Assembly (NCBI GenBank): GCA_023398815.1
Contig: JAEWRW010000002.1
Coordinates: 1 to 64,000, forward strand
Direction of reading: 5' to 3'
Length of the DNA stretch: 64,000 nt
Source: Bacillota bacterium
GTDB taxonomy: Bacteria; Bacillota; Clostridia; Christensenellales; UMGS416
Shown in pieces: positions 1-8,617 of the stretch. The translations under genes were made by a program, and so were the position numbers. Each line of letters opens with the position of its first letter. The first letter of the stretch is position 1. The notes below the pieces were generated by a model. The model did not search any database. It saw only the letters and a program-made list of their open reading frames with translations, and was not told where the DNA came from.

Positions 1-3000
1 GGCTTTGGTCACGGGGAAGGCGTAGCTCGCGTTGGTGGAGACAGCGGTACTGCCCTCCAGCCAGCGGACGAACCGATACCCCGCCTTGGGTGTGGCCTTC
101 ACGGTGGCCGTGGCACCGGCGGCGTAGTTGCCGCCGCCGCTCACCGTGCCCCAGGCACCGTTGTTAGCGGAAACGGCCACGGCGTAGCTCGTCGGGACGT
201 TGGTCGTCCACTTGGCAAAGAGGGTGGTGTTCGCCGTCACCCGGTCGGTGGTGAAATTCCAAGCACTGGTGCAGGCTGCCTGCTTGTACCACCCGGCGAA
301 GGTGTGGCCCGTCCAGGTCGGGTTGGTGGGCTTGGTCACCAAGCCATTGTAGTCCACCTGTTGACTGTCCACGGCGCTGCCACCCTGGCTGTCGAAGGTC
401 ACGGTGCAGGTGCTTGCGTCAGCGCTTGTTGTGATCGTTCTGCTCGGTCCGTCCGTTGTCCAGTTCAGGGAGGAATCCGATGCTTCCACCTTGAATGTGT
501 AGTTGGTAGAGGGCGAAAGTCCTGTCACGGTATACGTCCTTGCATAGTAGTAAACCTCAACCAGCAGCGTACCGTTCTGATATATTCTGCATTTGTACGC
601 ATTTCCGTCCTTTTCGTCGTATGCCCCCGACCAGTTGAGTTTCACTCCGGTGGCCGTGATGTTGCTTGCGGTCAAAGAGCCGTTCTCCCACACCGGGGGG
701 ACAAAATCAGGCGTTCGCACATAGCAGATCGGGCCGGTTGTGCTCCAGTTTCCCGCGGCGTCCATGGCCTCAACCTTATACAGATATCCCCAATCGAAAT
801 CGCCGGAAATCGAGCAGGATCTTCCCGTCAGAGTCTTCACCGTCGCCCATTCGCCATAGCCATAGCCACCCTCGTCCTTCATCACTCGGTACCCGACGGC
901 ATCGCCGACCTCGCTCCATCTCAGCGTTGCAGCCGTGGGCGTTATGTCGCTTGCAGTCAGTTCCGCCCCCTCGGCCCAAACCGGGTCCGTGGTGTCCAAT
1001 GCCCCCACCCGGGCTTTGGATGCCTCGGCGGTGTTCCCATAGTACCCCATATTGATGCGGCCACCGTTAGGAGTGGCTTCGTTTGCATAACTCGAAGCGG
1101 GATCCCCTGCATCGATGCACTGACTGGTGGCGGTGTCTGTCGTCCAGCCGGAGCCATTCCATCTGCCGCCATCGGATTTCAGGTGGAAGTCTTGATTCCC
1201 TGGGTCAGCAAAGAGAGCGTCCTTGCGGATGGAACCTGTGCCGATGGCGGATATGGTGTCGTTGTAATCGCTCCAGGAGGTTGTGATGCAGGAATAGGTG
1301 ATCCTGGAACCCGTCCACTCCACATATCCCTGGTTGTACAGATCTTCAACCTCGTTTCCGCTGGAGATGGTATTGCGCATTGTCATGCCCTGCACATACA
1401 CCGCATAGGGTGCATCGACGTCTCTGTTAACAACCCCGTACCAGCCATTTTTTGCAATGGTGCAGTGAATCAGGCTGGGGGCGTTGGCAGCATCGGTGTT
1501 GTCCTGCAGTGCAACGCCGTTTTGTCCATTGCTGTAGATCAGGCAATGGTCGAATGTCATGTGCGTCACCTGCAGCAGGCTGATGCCATCCTTTGCATTG
1601 TTCCGGAAGATGCAATTGGAAAGCACCAGGCGATTGGGGCCGGACACCGCGCGGAACCCGTGTTCCCCATTGTTCTCAAACACCGTGTCCTTGACAACGC
1701 CTTGGCCATCTGCCACGCTCCCGTAATTGACAAATACCATGCCAGACTTTGTCATGTTCGCAAACGTACAATGTTCCACCGTCAGGCTGTCCAACCCGTC
1801 GCTCCCGTAGTTTCCTTCCCCATACAGGCCGTATTCCATGCCGTCCAGTACACAGTACCGGAGGGTGATCTCCTTGCTCGCCGAAGTGATATCGATTCTG
1901 TTCCATTCCGTTTTGGGTGCGATCGCCTGGAATCGGATGGGCATCTCTGCGGTACCGTTCGCAATTAACGCGGTAAGAACCTTGAACCACCCGCCGCTTC
2001 TCATTGTAACGGTGTTGCCGGGCTCAATCGTCAGCGAACCGGTGCCGACCCCGCTGCCGGTGATAACGCCTACATCGGTTCGGGTACCCAGCAAATATGG
2101 CAGACCTGTCTTTCCCCAGATGGCGTCGGCGTAGCGCACCCCAAGGAAAACACCGGCGTACTTCGCCGCATCGGGATACCCCGGGAATACGTTCCCGGGC
2201 GAAGCGATGCCCGTATTGATTTTTGCGGCTGCATGGAACTGCATCGGGAACGCCGTGGTTCCGGAATCACCCGTAAAGGTGTTTCCCGTTACGGTGACAT
2301 TCCCCTTTGCGTAACCGCCCCAGTAATCGGACGATGCATAGTTGTACCCAACCAGCAGTGGCGTGCCGGTTCCTGCCGGTTCCCCGATGTTGGTAAAGCT
2401 GGAATCCGTGACCGTTACATTTCGGCAGTCCTCCACGCTAACGCCTGCGCCGTAGGAAAGATTGCTGAATGTGCAGCCCTCTATGGACACATCAATGTTG
2501 TCCTGCCCGTTTCGCATCACAAGAATGGCACAGCCCAGGTTGTCAAACGTGGTGTTGCTGAAGCTGAAAGTACCCGCTGCATTGGTGTGGTGGCCGATCG
2601 TAGCATAGACCCCCATGCCGGGAATGCCACTCCCCGCGCTGTTGGTGATAGAGTTGCAAAACGTACTGCCGGAAACCGTCAGGTTCACCGTCTGCCCGTC
2701 CGCCGGGTCCAGATTAACGTTCTCCTGAACCATAATCATACCGGTTGGCTCGCCGTTTGCGCCTTTTTCAAAAATGCAGTTGGTGAACGTGGCATTTACC
2801 GTGAGGTTTGCAATGCTGTTTGCCTTGAGTATGATGCTGCCCCATTTATCATCGCGCGCGGTGAACGTGGTCCCGGTGGCATTGATGTTGCCATATACAT
2901 AAAAAGTTCCGTGTGTATAGGTATCAATGCCGCCACCGATGAAGATGCGATTGTCATCGAGCAACACCGTCGTTCCACTTTCAATCGTCAGCGTGACGCC

Positions 3001-3213
3001 GGGCATGACAGCCGGACCGCGGCCTGTGCTTGGCACCTCGCAAATGACATAGGTGTTGCCAGCGTTCCAGGTCGTATTCGTGGTGATGTCCTGATAGACA
3101 TACACCGTTTCCCCCGCTGCATTGGCGGGCGTTGGGGTGAGGAAAAACAGCAGGGTCGGTATCAAAACCGTGAACAGGATCATCACCCAATAAAAGTGGA
3201 ACTTCCTTGCCAT
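1..3213 (-). CDS. Large secreted beta-helix / FN3 / InlB-repeat surface protein (3' end outside window)
   Basis: Seen: an open frame of 1071 codons from the ATG at 3213 to the window edge with no stop; I checked the frame at several points. A GGGGGG-type ribosome site lies just upstream. Residues 1-33 form a signal peptide ending in PTPANA. Residues about 35-740 are rich in repeated Asn/Thr/Gly strands typical of right-handed parallel beta-helix (pectate-lyase-like) proteins. Two fibronectin type III-like domains follow (about 745-835 and 838-930). An InlB B-repeat (Listeria-Bacteroides repeat) spans about 937-1000 with the typical GHTFAGWYK core. A second, divergent repeat begins near 1007 (GYRFVRW). 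Known: such proteins are exported cell-surface adhesins or glycan-binding proteins. The C-terminal anchor is not visible. The long plus-strand open frames here are shadows. Confidence 0.85.
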   Translation of the reverse strand, partial: MARKFHFYWVMILFTVLIPTLLFFLTPTPANAAGETVYVYQDITTNTTWNAGNTYVICEVPSTGRGPAVMPGVTLTIESGTTVLLDDNRIFIGGGIDTYTHGTFYVYGNINATGTTFTARDDKWGSIILKANSIANLTVNATFTNCIFEKGANGEPTGMIMVQENVNLDPADGQTVNLTVSGSTFCNSITNSAGSGIPGMGVYATIGHHTNAAGTFSFSNTTFDNLGCAILVMRNGQDNIDVSIEGCTFSNLSYGAGVSVEDCRNVTVTDSSFTNIGEPAGTGTPLLVGYNYASSDYWGGYAKGNVTVTGNTFTGDSGTTAFPMQFHAAAKINTGIASPGNVFPGYPDAAKYAGVFLGVRYADAIWGKTGLPYLLGTRTDVGVITGSGVGTGSLTIEPGNTVTMRSGGWFKVLTALIANGTAEMPIRFQAIAPKTEWNRIDITSASKEITLRYCVLDGMEYGLYGEGNYGSDGLDSLTVEHCTFANMTKSGMVFVNYGSVADGQGVVKDTVFENNGEHGFRAVSGPNRLVLSNCIFRNNAKDGISLLQVTHMTFDHCLIYSNGQNGVALQDNTDAANAPSLIHCTIAKNGWYGVVNRDVDAPYAVYVQGMTMRNTISSGNEVEDLYNQGYVEWTGSRITYSCITTSWSDYNDTISAIGTGSIRKDALFADPGNQDFHLKSDGGRWNGSGWTTDTATSQCIDAGDPASSYANEATPNGGRINMGYYGNTAEASKARVGALDTTDPVWAEGAELTASDITPTAATLRWSEVGDAVGYRVMKDEGGYGYGEWATVKTLTGRSCSISGDFDWGYLYKVEAMDAAGNWSTTGPICYVRTPDFVPPVWENGSLTASNITATGVKLNWSGAYDEKDGNAYKCRIYQNGTLLVEVYYYARTYTVTGLSPSTNYTFKVEASDSSLNWTTDGPSRTITTSADASTCTVTFDSQGGSAVDSQQVDYNGLVTKPTNPTWTGHTFAGWYKQAACTSAWNFTTDRVTANTTLFAKWTTNVPTSYAVAVSANNGAWGTVSGGGNYAAGATATVKATPKAGYRFVRWLEGSTAVSTNASYAFPVTKA

Positions 3214-3650
3214 CTTCAACCCCCCAGACTGATGTTTCGCGAATGACCCGAGATGAGACGCCCACCCAGATCATCCGCGATTGCTGACGCTGCTTCTTTT
3301 CCACGAAACGTCTGACAGTGGACCCAATTGCCATACGAATATATAGATGATATATACCCAGGTTACCGAATCCATAAAAGCAAGTTTTCGTGCAAGTATC
3401 CATTCTCCGGTTACGCTTTGTTGCGCCAACAGTCCATGGTGTCAATGGTGTGGAAAAGAGGCGAAATGTCGAGACGGATCTAACTCCTCCCTGGGAGAGA
3501 GGATGGCCATTGCTGAGACAAACCATTGCCGGGCTCCCCGCAGGCAAGGAGAACCCCTTTCCGCAGGGCAGGCAACGCCGGGGACAGATTTCCATACATG
3601 CAAAAAGTGTTTGTGATACCCAATATTCCGGTTAGAATGTAGCAAATATG

Positions 3651-3684
3651 AACAGGGCACTGAACAAATGCTCAGTGCCCTGTT
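3651..3684. terminator. Hairpin terminator-like structure
   Basis: A 13-bp perfect inverted repeat (arms 3651-3663 and 3672-3684, 8-base loop). It is flanked by A and T residues on both sides, so it could stop transcription in either direction. Confidence 0.6.
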
Positions 3685-3731
3685 TGAGGAATGTGTTGAC
3701 AAAGAGATGCTGTCAATCCGCAGGAAAAGAA

Positions 3732-3763
3732 AATCGCGAACCACATCAGCGTGATTCGCGATT
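3732..3763 (-). terminator. Terminator of tRNA-Ala
   Basis: Arms AATCGCGAACCAC and GTGATTCGCGATT pair with one mismatch around a 6-base loop. On the minus strand they are followed by TTTCTTTT, 22 bases after the tRNA 3' end. Confidence 0.75.
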
Positions 3764-3784
3764 CTGACTGCCGGTACCACCGGC

Positions 3785-3860
3785 TGGTGGAGATGAGGGG
3801 ATTCGAACCCCTGGCCTCCGCGATGCGAACGCGGCGCTATACCAACTTAGCCACACCCCC
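3785..3860 (-). tRNA. tRNA-Ala (anticodon CGC)
   Basis: A complete 76-base cloverleaf with encoded CCA. The acceptor GGGGGTG pairs with CATCTCC and includes the G3:U70 wobble that identifies alanine tRNAs. The anticodon stem CCGCG/CGCGG encloses TTCGCAT, giving anticodon CGC for GCG codons. The T arm is AGGGG-TTCGAAT-CCCCT. A small GC hairpin (3770-3784) abuts the CCA end and a terminator follows. Confidence 0.95.
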
Positions 3861-3887
3861 ATGCAACGGTTCCCCGTGCAGAATGGA

Positions 3888-3917
3888 ATTATAGCACACA
3901 TGCCCGTGCCCCGGCAA
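3888..3917 (-). promoter_or_regulatory. tRNA-Ala promoter
   Basis: On the minus strand TTGCCG (3917-3912), an 18-base spacer and TATAAT (3893-3888), with a TGC extended -10 motif. It ends 27 bases before the tRNA. Confidence 0.75.
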
Positions 3918-3949
3918 TCCCCATTTTCAAAGAAAACCGGGCGGCGCTG

Positions 3950-3958
3950 TGGTATACT
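3950..3958 (+). promoter_or_regulatory. Extended -10 promoter of licD, leaderless configuration
   Basis: TGG-TATACT forms an extended -10 within CTGTGGTATACT. Transcription would be expected to start 6-8 bases downstream, at or next to the A of the ATG at 3966. No ribosome-binding site can therefore be present on the mRNA. Confidence 0.65.
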
Positions 3959-3965
3959 GATGAGT

Positions 3966-4799
3966 ATGAACACGACGGAAAACACGCTGGACCCCCATAC
4001 GCTGGAACGTCTGCATGCCCACCACCTGCAGGCGCTGCTGGAGGCTGACCGGCTGTGCCGAAAGCATGAGCTGCGGTACTTCCTGCTCGCCGGCACACTG
4101 CTGGGGGCGGTGCGCCACCATGGCCCCATCCCCTGGGATGACGACCTGGATATTGGCCTCCTGCGGGGGGATTACGAACGCTTCCTGCGCGTGGCAGCCA
4201 AGGAGCTGGACGGGCGGTTTTTCCTGCAAACCAACAGCACCGACCCCGGGTACTTCCTGTGCTACGCCAAGCTGCGCGTCAACGGCACGCGGATGGTGGA
4301 GGCCAACGCCGCCGGCTGTGCCATGCACCACGGAGTGTACATCGACGTCTTCCCGCTGGACGCCGTGCCCGACGGGGCCTTGGCGCGGTGGTGGCACAAA
4401 TGGAGCACTACCATCCTCATCCGCGTGGCGCTGGCCCGTAGTGACTGGCGGATGCTGCGCGGTGGTCGGCTGCGGCACGCTCTGTACCGGGTGACCAAGG
4501 CGCTGACGCGACCCATCACGCTGGCCGCCTGGCTGCGGTGGACCGACAGGGCGATGGGGCGCTTCAACAAAAAAAGGACCGCCCAGGTGGTAAACCTGGG
4601 CGGCTCCTATGGCTATGAGAGGGAGACGCTGAACCGTGCCTACTTTGACGAAACGGTCGAACTGGACTTCGCCGGGCACAAGGTGTGTGCCCCGGCCCGC
4701 TGGCACGAGCTGCTGACTGACTACTACGGCGACTACATGACCCCCCCGCCCGAAGGCCAGCGCAACAACCGCCACCAGGCGGTGGAGCTCGACCTGTAA
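3966..4799 (+). CDS. LicD family phosphotransferase
   Basis: 277 residues. LicD/fukutin-family enzymes transfer phosphocholine or related phospho-alcohol groups from CMP-activated donors onto sugars of surface glycans. Seen: the family signature near residues 40-70 (LLAGTLLGAVRHHG, then PWDDDLDIGL), with the acidic DDDLD cluster that binds metal and nucleotide. The start at 3966 was chosen because the frame further upstream overlaps the tRNA and because the -10 box lies 7 bases away; ATG 3960 is the alternative. It faces a second licD gene tail to tail with 4 bases between them. That pairing and the phosphonate genes nearby suggest a phosphonate rather than choline substrate (inference). Confidence 0.85.
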   Translation: MNTTENTLDPHTLERLHAHHLQALLEADRLCRKHELRYFLLAGTLLGAVRHHGPIPWDDDLDIGLLRGDYERFLRVAAKELDGRFFLQTNSTDPGYFLCYAKLRVNGTRMVEANAAGCAMHHGVYIDVFPLDAVPDGALARWWHKWSTTILIRVALARSDWRMLRGGRLRHALYRVTKALTRPITLAAWLRWTDRAMGRFNKKRTAQVVNLGGSYGYERETLNRAYFDETVELDFAGHKVCAPARWHELLTDYYGDYMTPPPEGQRNNRHQAVELDL

Positions 4800-4803
4800 G
4801 TGC

Positions 4804-5622
4804 TCAGCCGTCGAACTCGGCGCTGTTGAAGGAGTGCTTGATGACCCGCTTCTCCGGCGGGGGCGGGGTCATGTAGTCCCCATAGATGTGCGTGAGCAAA
4901 AAGTCGTACTCACCCGGCACGGGCATGGGGTGGCCTTCAAAGGCCACCATCTCCGTGCGCTCATAGACCGTTGAGGGTGCCGTACGCGCCCGTAGGCTTT
5001 GGTAGCTGGCCAGCGTAGCCGTGAAATGGTTATCGGGCCGCCCGTTGTACCAAGTGAAGGCGCAGTGCAGCACACGATGAATCAGACGAACGGGAACAAG
5101 CGCTCCCAACAGGCCCACAACACGCTGCTTGGCGGAGCGCGGCGGTCGCAGGCCAAGTTTCAGCGTCAGCATGGTACGGAAGAGACGAATCGTCTGCCCC
5201 TGCAGCCAGTGGCCGAAGCCATGGTCGCTGGGCACACTCTCCATGGGAAAGATGTCAATGTAGGGGCCGTTGTGGTCGGTCAGGTGGGCGATGTGCTGCT
5301 GGCGATACTTCTGCTCCCCCTCCACCAGTCGCACTTTGATAAAAGGCGACCAGTAGTTCTTCACCGTGGCGGGGTGCTGCACCTCATACTTGGGGGCCAG
5401 CAACGCCGGGGCGATGGCGAGGAAGCGCTCGTAGTCCTCCCGCATCATCAGCAGGTCCACGTCATCGTCCCAGGGGATGAAGCCATGGTGGCGCACCGCC
5501 CCCAGCAACGTTCCCTCCCCCAGGAAGAACGGGATACCGTGCTCACGGCACAGTGCAGCCACATCCAGCAGGATGCCCAGCTCAATGCGCTGCAGCTCCT
5601 GGATCTCGTCCATCATCTCCAA
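4804..5622 (-). CDS. LicD family phosphotransferase, phosphonate-cluster member
   Basis: 272 residues. It has the LicD signature near residues 30-60 (FFLGEGTLLGAVRHHG, PWDDDVDLLM). It is the last gene of the phosphonate block, 24 bases after the nucleotidyltransferase-dehydrogenase fusion, so it is the natural acceptor of the CMP-phosphonate made upstream (inference). Start: TTG at 5622 with GAGAGGG 8 bases upstream; in-frame ATGs at 5616 and 5613 are alternatives with poorer spacing. The protein shares the motif architecture of the licD at 3966 but differs in sequence, so the two probably serve different acceptors or donors. Confidence 0.85.
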   Translation of the reverse strand: MEMMDEIQELQRIELGILLDVAALCREHGIPFFLGEGTLLGAVRHHGFIPWDDDVDLLMMREDYERFLAIAPALLAPKYEVQHPATVKNYWSPFIKVRLVEGEQKYRQQHIAHLTDHNGPYIDIFPMESVPSDHGFGHWLQGQTIRLFRTMLTLKLGLRPPRSAKQRVVGLLGALVPVRLIHRVLHCAFTWYNGRPDNHFTATLASYQSLRARTAPSTVYERTEMVAFEGHPMPVPGEYDFLLTHIYGDYMTPPPPEKRVIKHSFNSAEFDG

Positions 5623-5646
5623 CGTTTTGTTCCCTCTCCCCCGTTG

Positions 5647-7461
5647 TCAGCCTAAAATCTGCCGGTACAGTCTCTCGATGTCCCCGTGGCTGAGCGCGAC
5701 GGGGTTGTTCTTCAGCCGCACGGGGTTGACCGACTCCACCAACACATCGAGCGGCGGCTCGCCCTCCCGCGCGGGTAGGGCCAGCTTGAGTGCCGCGAAG
5801 TAGGCACGGAACACCTCGTAAGCCTGCTCCACGTCCTCCACCCCGAAGCCCTCGCAGATGGCCGCGAAGGACGCGTTCAGATGGGCATCGGCGGGGTTGG
5901 CCTTCTGCCAGTCGATCATGTGACGCCACAGCGGCCCCAGGCACAGGCCCACCGCATGGCCGTGGGCGGCGCGGTAAAGGCTGGAGATCTTGTAGCTCAT
6001 CGCGTGGGCCGCCGTTGTCTGGCAGATGTTGATGGCATGCCCGCTGAGGTTGGAAGCCTCCATCATCGTGGGGAACACCACGGCGTCACCGGCCAGATAC
6101 CTCTGCCAATTGGCCAGAACGAGCCCCATGCCCCTCTTCGCATAGGCGCGGCACTCCTGGGTGGTGTTGACCGACCAACAGGCCTCGATGCATTGGCAGA
6201 GCGCGTCGGTCATCGTGGCCTTGCGCTGGTAGTCCGGCAGCGTCTGCAGGAACGCCGGGTCCAGTATGACGACGTCGGGCAGCAATGTGTCATGAGCCAG
6301 GGACTGCTTCTCCCCCTGGTAATAGATGACGCTGAAGCGGGTGGACTCGCTGCCGGTGCCGGCGGTGGTGGGCAGGCACAGGTGGGGCAGCGGCGAATAC
6401 ACCGGGGCTTGCTTCAGGTAGTTTTCCTCCGGGGACAGGCCCGCGAACATCTTGATGGCCTTGGCGGTATCGATGGCACTGCCGCCACCGATGGAAAGAA
6501 GCACGTCGCATCCCTCGCGGCGCAGAAGCTCCAGCCCTGCCACTGCTTCCTCGTACTTGGGGTTGGGGCTGAAATCCATAAATGGTACCACCGGGATGGG
6601 CAGCTCCCGCACGATCTTGCTCACAAAGAGCGTGTCAAAGAAACTGTCACACACGAGCAGAGCCTTCTTGGCACCGAAGGAGGAGAGAACCTCGCCCATG
6701 CGGTGGGAGCTTTCCGGGCCGGAGAGGATCCGCTGCTCGCGCCAGTCAAAGGCGCGAATGGCCTCGGACACCCGGGCCTGATCCTCGAGGTTGTCAATCT
6801 CGTCGATGTAGTAGCCGTCGTAGGAGAAGGCCTTGACGTGTAGATCCGCCAGAATCTCGTTCAGGGCGTTGTCAGCGTAGACCTTCTCATTGCCCGCAGC
6901 GATGAAGTCAGCCACCCGGTCGCTCCAGGCTTTTAGAGCCGCCGCCGAAAGCTTGTAGAGCGGCTGGAAGGCCACGCAGCCGGCGTCAAAGATGTGGATG
7001 GAAACCTCCCGCACCTCGCCATCAATGACCCTGGCCTTGAAGTCCTTTTCCGGCAGGGCCTTGGCGGCATTGACCACGCCTAGTGAATCGGGGCAGGCCA
7101 GCACGTCCTCGATGAGCTTCCGGTCAAAAACGAGGTCGCCATGCAGCACCAGCGCGTCGTCGTTCAAATAGGGCCGCGCCAGATGCATGGAGTAGATGTA
7201 GTTCGTCTGGTCATAGCGGTCGTTCTGCACGAAGACAAACCGCAGCCCCGCAAACTGTGGCTGGCCGCAGACGGATTCAATCTGCGCCCGATGGGGGCCT
7301 GTGGTGATGATGAACTCCTGAATGCCGCAGGCCGACAGGATGCGAAGCTGCCGGGCGAGGATCGTCTCCCCATTGGCCAGCACGGCCATGGACTTGTGGT
7401 TGTGCTTGGTGAAATCCCCCATGCGGTTGCCCACACCGGAGTTGAAGATGACCGCTTTCAC
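5647..7461 (-). CDS. Bifunctional nucleotidyltransferase - iron alcohol dehydrogenase (phosphonate activation)
   Basis: 604 residues in two domains. Residues 1-235 are a LicC/PntC-like sugar-phosphate-type nucleotidyltransferase: N-terminal loop NSGVGNRMG, then HNKSM-type Lys (HNHKSMAVL) and LHGDLVF with the metal-binding Asp. Residues about 245-604 are a group III iron-dependent alcohol dehydrogenase (LLSIGGGSAIDTAK nucleotide-binding loop; His-rich metal region including AAHAMSYK and HGHAVGL). Known: homologous dehydrogenases reduce phosphonoacetaldehyde to 2-hydroxyethylphosphonate, and PntC-like enzymes attach CMP to phosphonates. Inference: one polypeptide reduces and then activates the phosphonate. 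GTG start with GGAGGAA site. It lies directly downstream of ppd. Confidence 0.85.
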   Translation of the reverse strand: MKAVIFNSGVGNRMGDFTKHNHKSMAVLANGETILARQLRILSACGIQEFIITTGPHRAQIESVCGQPQFAGLRFVFVQNDRYDQTNYIYSMHLARPYLNDDALVLHGDLVFDRKLIEDVLACPDSLGVVNAAKALPEKDFKARVIDGEVREVSIHIFDAGCVAFQPLYKLSAAALKAWSDRVADFIAAGNEKVYADNALNEILADLHVKAFSYDGYYIDEIDNLEDQARVSEAIRAFDWREQRILSGPESSHRMGEVLSSFGAKKALLVCDSFFDTLFVSKIVRELPIPVVPFMDFSPNPKYEEAVAGLELLRREGCDVLLSIGGGSAIDTAKAIKMFAGLSPEENYLKQAPVYSPLPHLCLPTTAGTGSESTRFSVIYYQGEKQSLAHDTLLPDVVILDPAFLQTLPDYQRKATMTDALCQCIEACWSVNTTQECRAYAKRGMGLVLANWQRYLAGDAVVFPTMMEASNLSGHAINICQTTAAHAMSYKISSLYRAAHGHAVGLCLGPLWRHMIDWQKANPADAHLNASFAAICEGFGVEDVEQAYEVFRAYFAALKLALPAREGEPPLDVLVESVNPVRLKNNPVALSHGDIERLYRQILG

Positions 7462-7492
7462 GCCGTATTCCTCCCCATGGCTGCCGGGTGCC

Positions 7493-8605
7493 CTAGCGGC
7501 TGCCCAGCAGCGCCATCATGTCGCGCTTGTTCTGTTCGGGGGCGATGGTGGGCCGCCCCAGCTCGGGCCGCGAGCCCTGGTTGACGTAGATGACCAGCGC
7601 CGCCAGGGGCTCCCCTGCCACACGCTGGAGGCCGGCTTCCAGCTCCTCCGGCGTACGCACGCCGATCACCATGCGGAAACCGACAGCTTTGAGCACGCCC
7701 GCCACGTCGATGTCCAGCGCCACCGTGGGCTGCCCGCCCACCGACTCATGCGCGCCGTTGTTGATGAGCACATAGTGGTAGTTGGGCCCGGCCACGCTGG
7801 CCGCCACCGCCATGCCCCCCATGTGCATCAGGAACGACCCGTCACCATCCACACACCACACCGGCCGGTCGGTGCCCAGGGAGAACCCCAGCGCGATGGA
7901 CGCCGTGTGGCCCATGGAACCGACCGTCAGGAAGTCATGCTTGTGGTCCTGCCCGCGCCGCTCGCGAATCTCAAAAATCTCCCGCGAGGTTTTGCCGGTG
8001 GTGGAGACGACGAGGGCCTCCTCCCCCACGGCGGAGAGGATGTGCTCCAGCGCCTGCTCGCGGCTCATGGTGAAGCGCGCGGCGGCCTTGGGTGCCTTGC
8101 AGGGGGTGAAGGCATCCTTGCGCACGATGAGCGCGATGGGCTTGCCCTCGGTCTTCAGGTATTCGTGGCAGGCATTGAGGTGCCCCTCGTAGTCATCATC
8201 CAGCACGCGGTAGGCGATGCCCATGGCGTCGAGCAGGCCCAGGGTCACCTTTCCCTGCTTGACGTGCTGGGGCTCGTCGTGCACGCCGGGCTCGCCCCGC
8301 CAGCCGATGATGAGCAGCATGGGCACGCGATAGACGTCCTCATCAGCCAGCGACAGCAGCGGGTTCACCGTGTTGCCTTGGCCGGAGTTCTGCATGTACA
8401 CCACGCCATAACGCCCGGTAGCCACATGGTAGCCTGCGGCAATGCCCACGGCGTTGCCCTCGTTGGCGGCGATGATGTTGCGCTCCTTGGGGCTGTTCCC
8501 CTGGATGCAGGCGCACAGGTTCTGCAGCAGCGAATCGGGCACGCCGGCGAAGAAATCCATCTGCCGGGCGAGCAGCGCGTCGTAGAATGCCTTGGTCTCA
8601 ATCAT
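7493..8605 (-). CDS. ppd: Phosphonopyruvate decarboxylase
   Basis: 370 residues. This ThDP-dependent enzyme decarboxylates 3-phosphonopyruvate to phosphonoacetaldehyde, pulling the unfavourable PEP mutase equilibrium forward. Seen: the N-terminal pyrimidine-binding half with FAGVPDSLLQNLC and ANEGNAVGIAAGYH (catalytic Glu), and the C-terminal diphosphate-binding motif GDGSFLMHMGGM...NNGAHESVGG. Unlike some decarboxylases split over two genes, both halves are in one chain. It is 12 bases downstream of pepM and 31 bases upstream of the fusion gene, in one transcription unit. ATG start with GAGGAAG site. Confidence 0.93.
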   Translation of the reverse strand: MIETKAFYDALLARQMDFFAGVPDSLLQNLCACIQGNSPKERNIIAANEGNAVGIAAGYHVATGRYGVVYMQNSGQGNTVNPLLSLADEDVYRVPMLLIIGWRGEPGVHDEPQHVKQGKVTLGLLDAMGIAYRVLDDDYEGHLNACHEYLKTEGKPIALIVRKDAFTPCKAPKAAARFTMSREQALEHILSAVGEEALVVSTTGKTSREIFEIRERRGQDHKHDFLTVGSMGHTASIALGFSLGTDRPVWCVDGDGSFLMHMGGMAVAASVAGPNYHYVLINNGAHESVGGQPTVALDIDVAGVLKAVGFRMVIGVRTPEELEAGLQRVAGEPLAALVIYVNQGSRPELGRPTIAPEQNKRDMMALLGSR

Positions 8606-8617
8606 GTGTCCACTTCC

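Larger units (their letters stand above)
3214..3784. other. Intergenic region upstream of adhesin
   Basis: This stretch of about 570 bases separates tRNA-Ala from the adhesin. It holds two clear hairpins (listed separately) and an inverted repeat TTGACA-N9-TGTCAA at 3697-3717. The rest has no convincing gene. A hairpin-rich leader may precede the adhesin, but I could not match it to a known riboswitch. Confidence 0.5.

Noticed and set aside
304..1968. 554-codon plus-strand open frame
   Set aside because: Antisense to the adhesin frame, which has a signal peptide and recognisable FN3, InlB and beta-helix domains; the plus-strand translation has no family resemblance.
3290..3480. Possible cyclic-di-GMP (GEMM) riboswitch upstream of the adhesin
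   Set aside because: Some GTAACC/GGTAACC-like pieces are present, but the conserved core and pairing pattern could not be matched.
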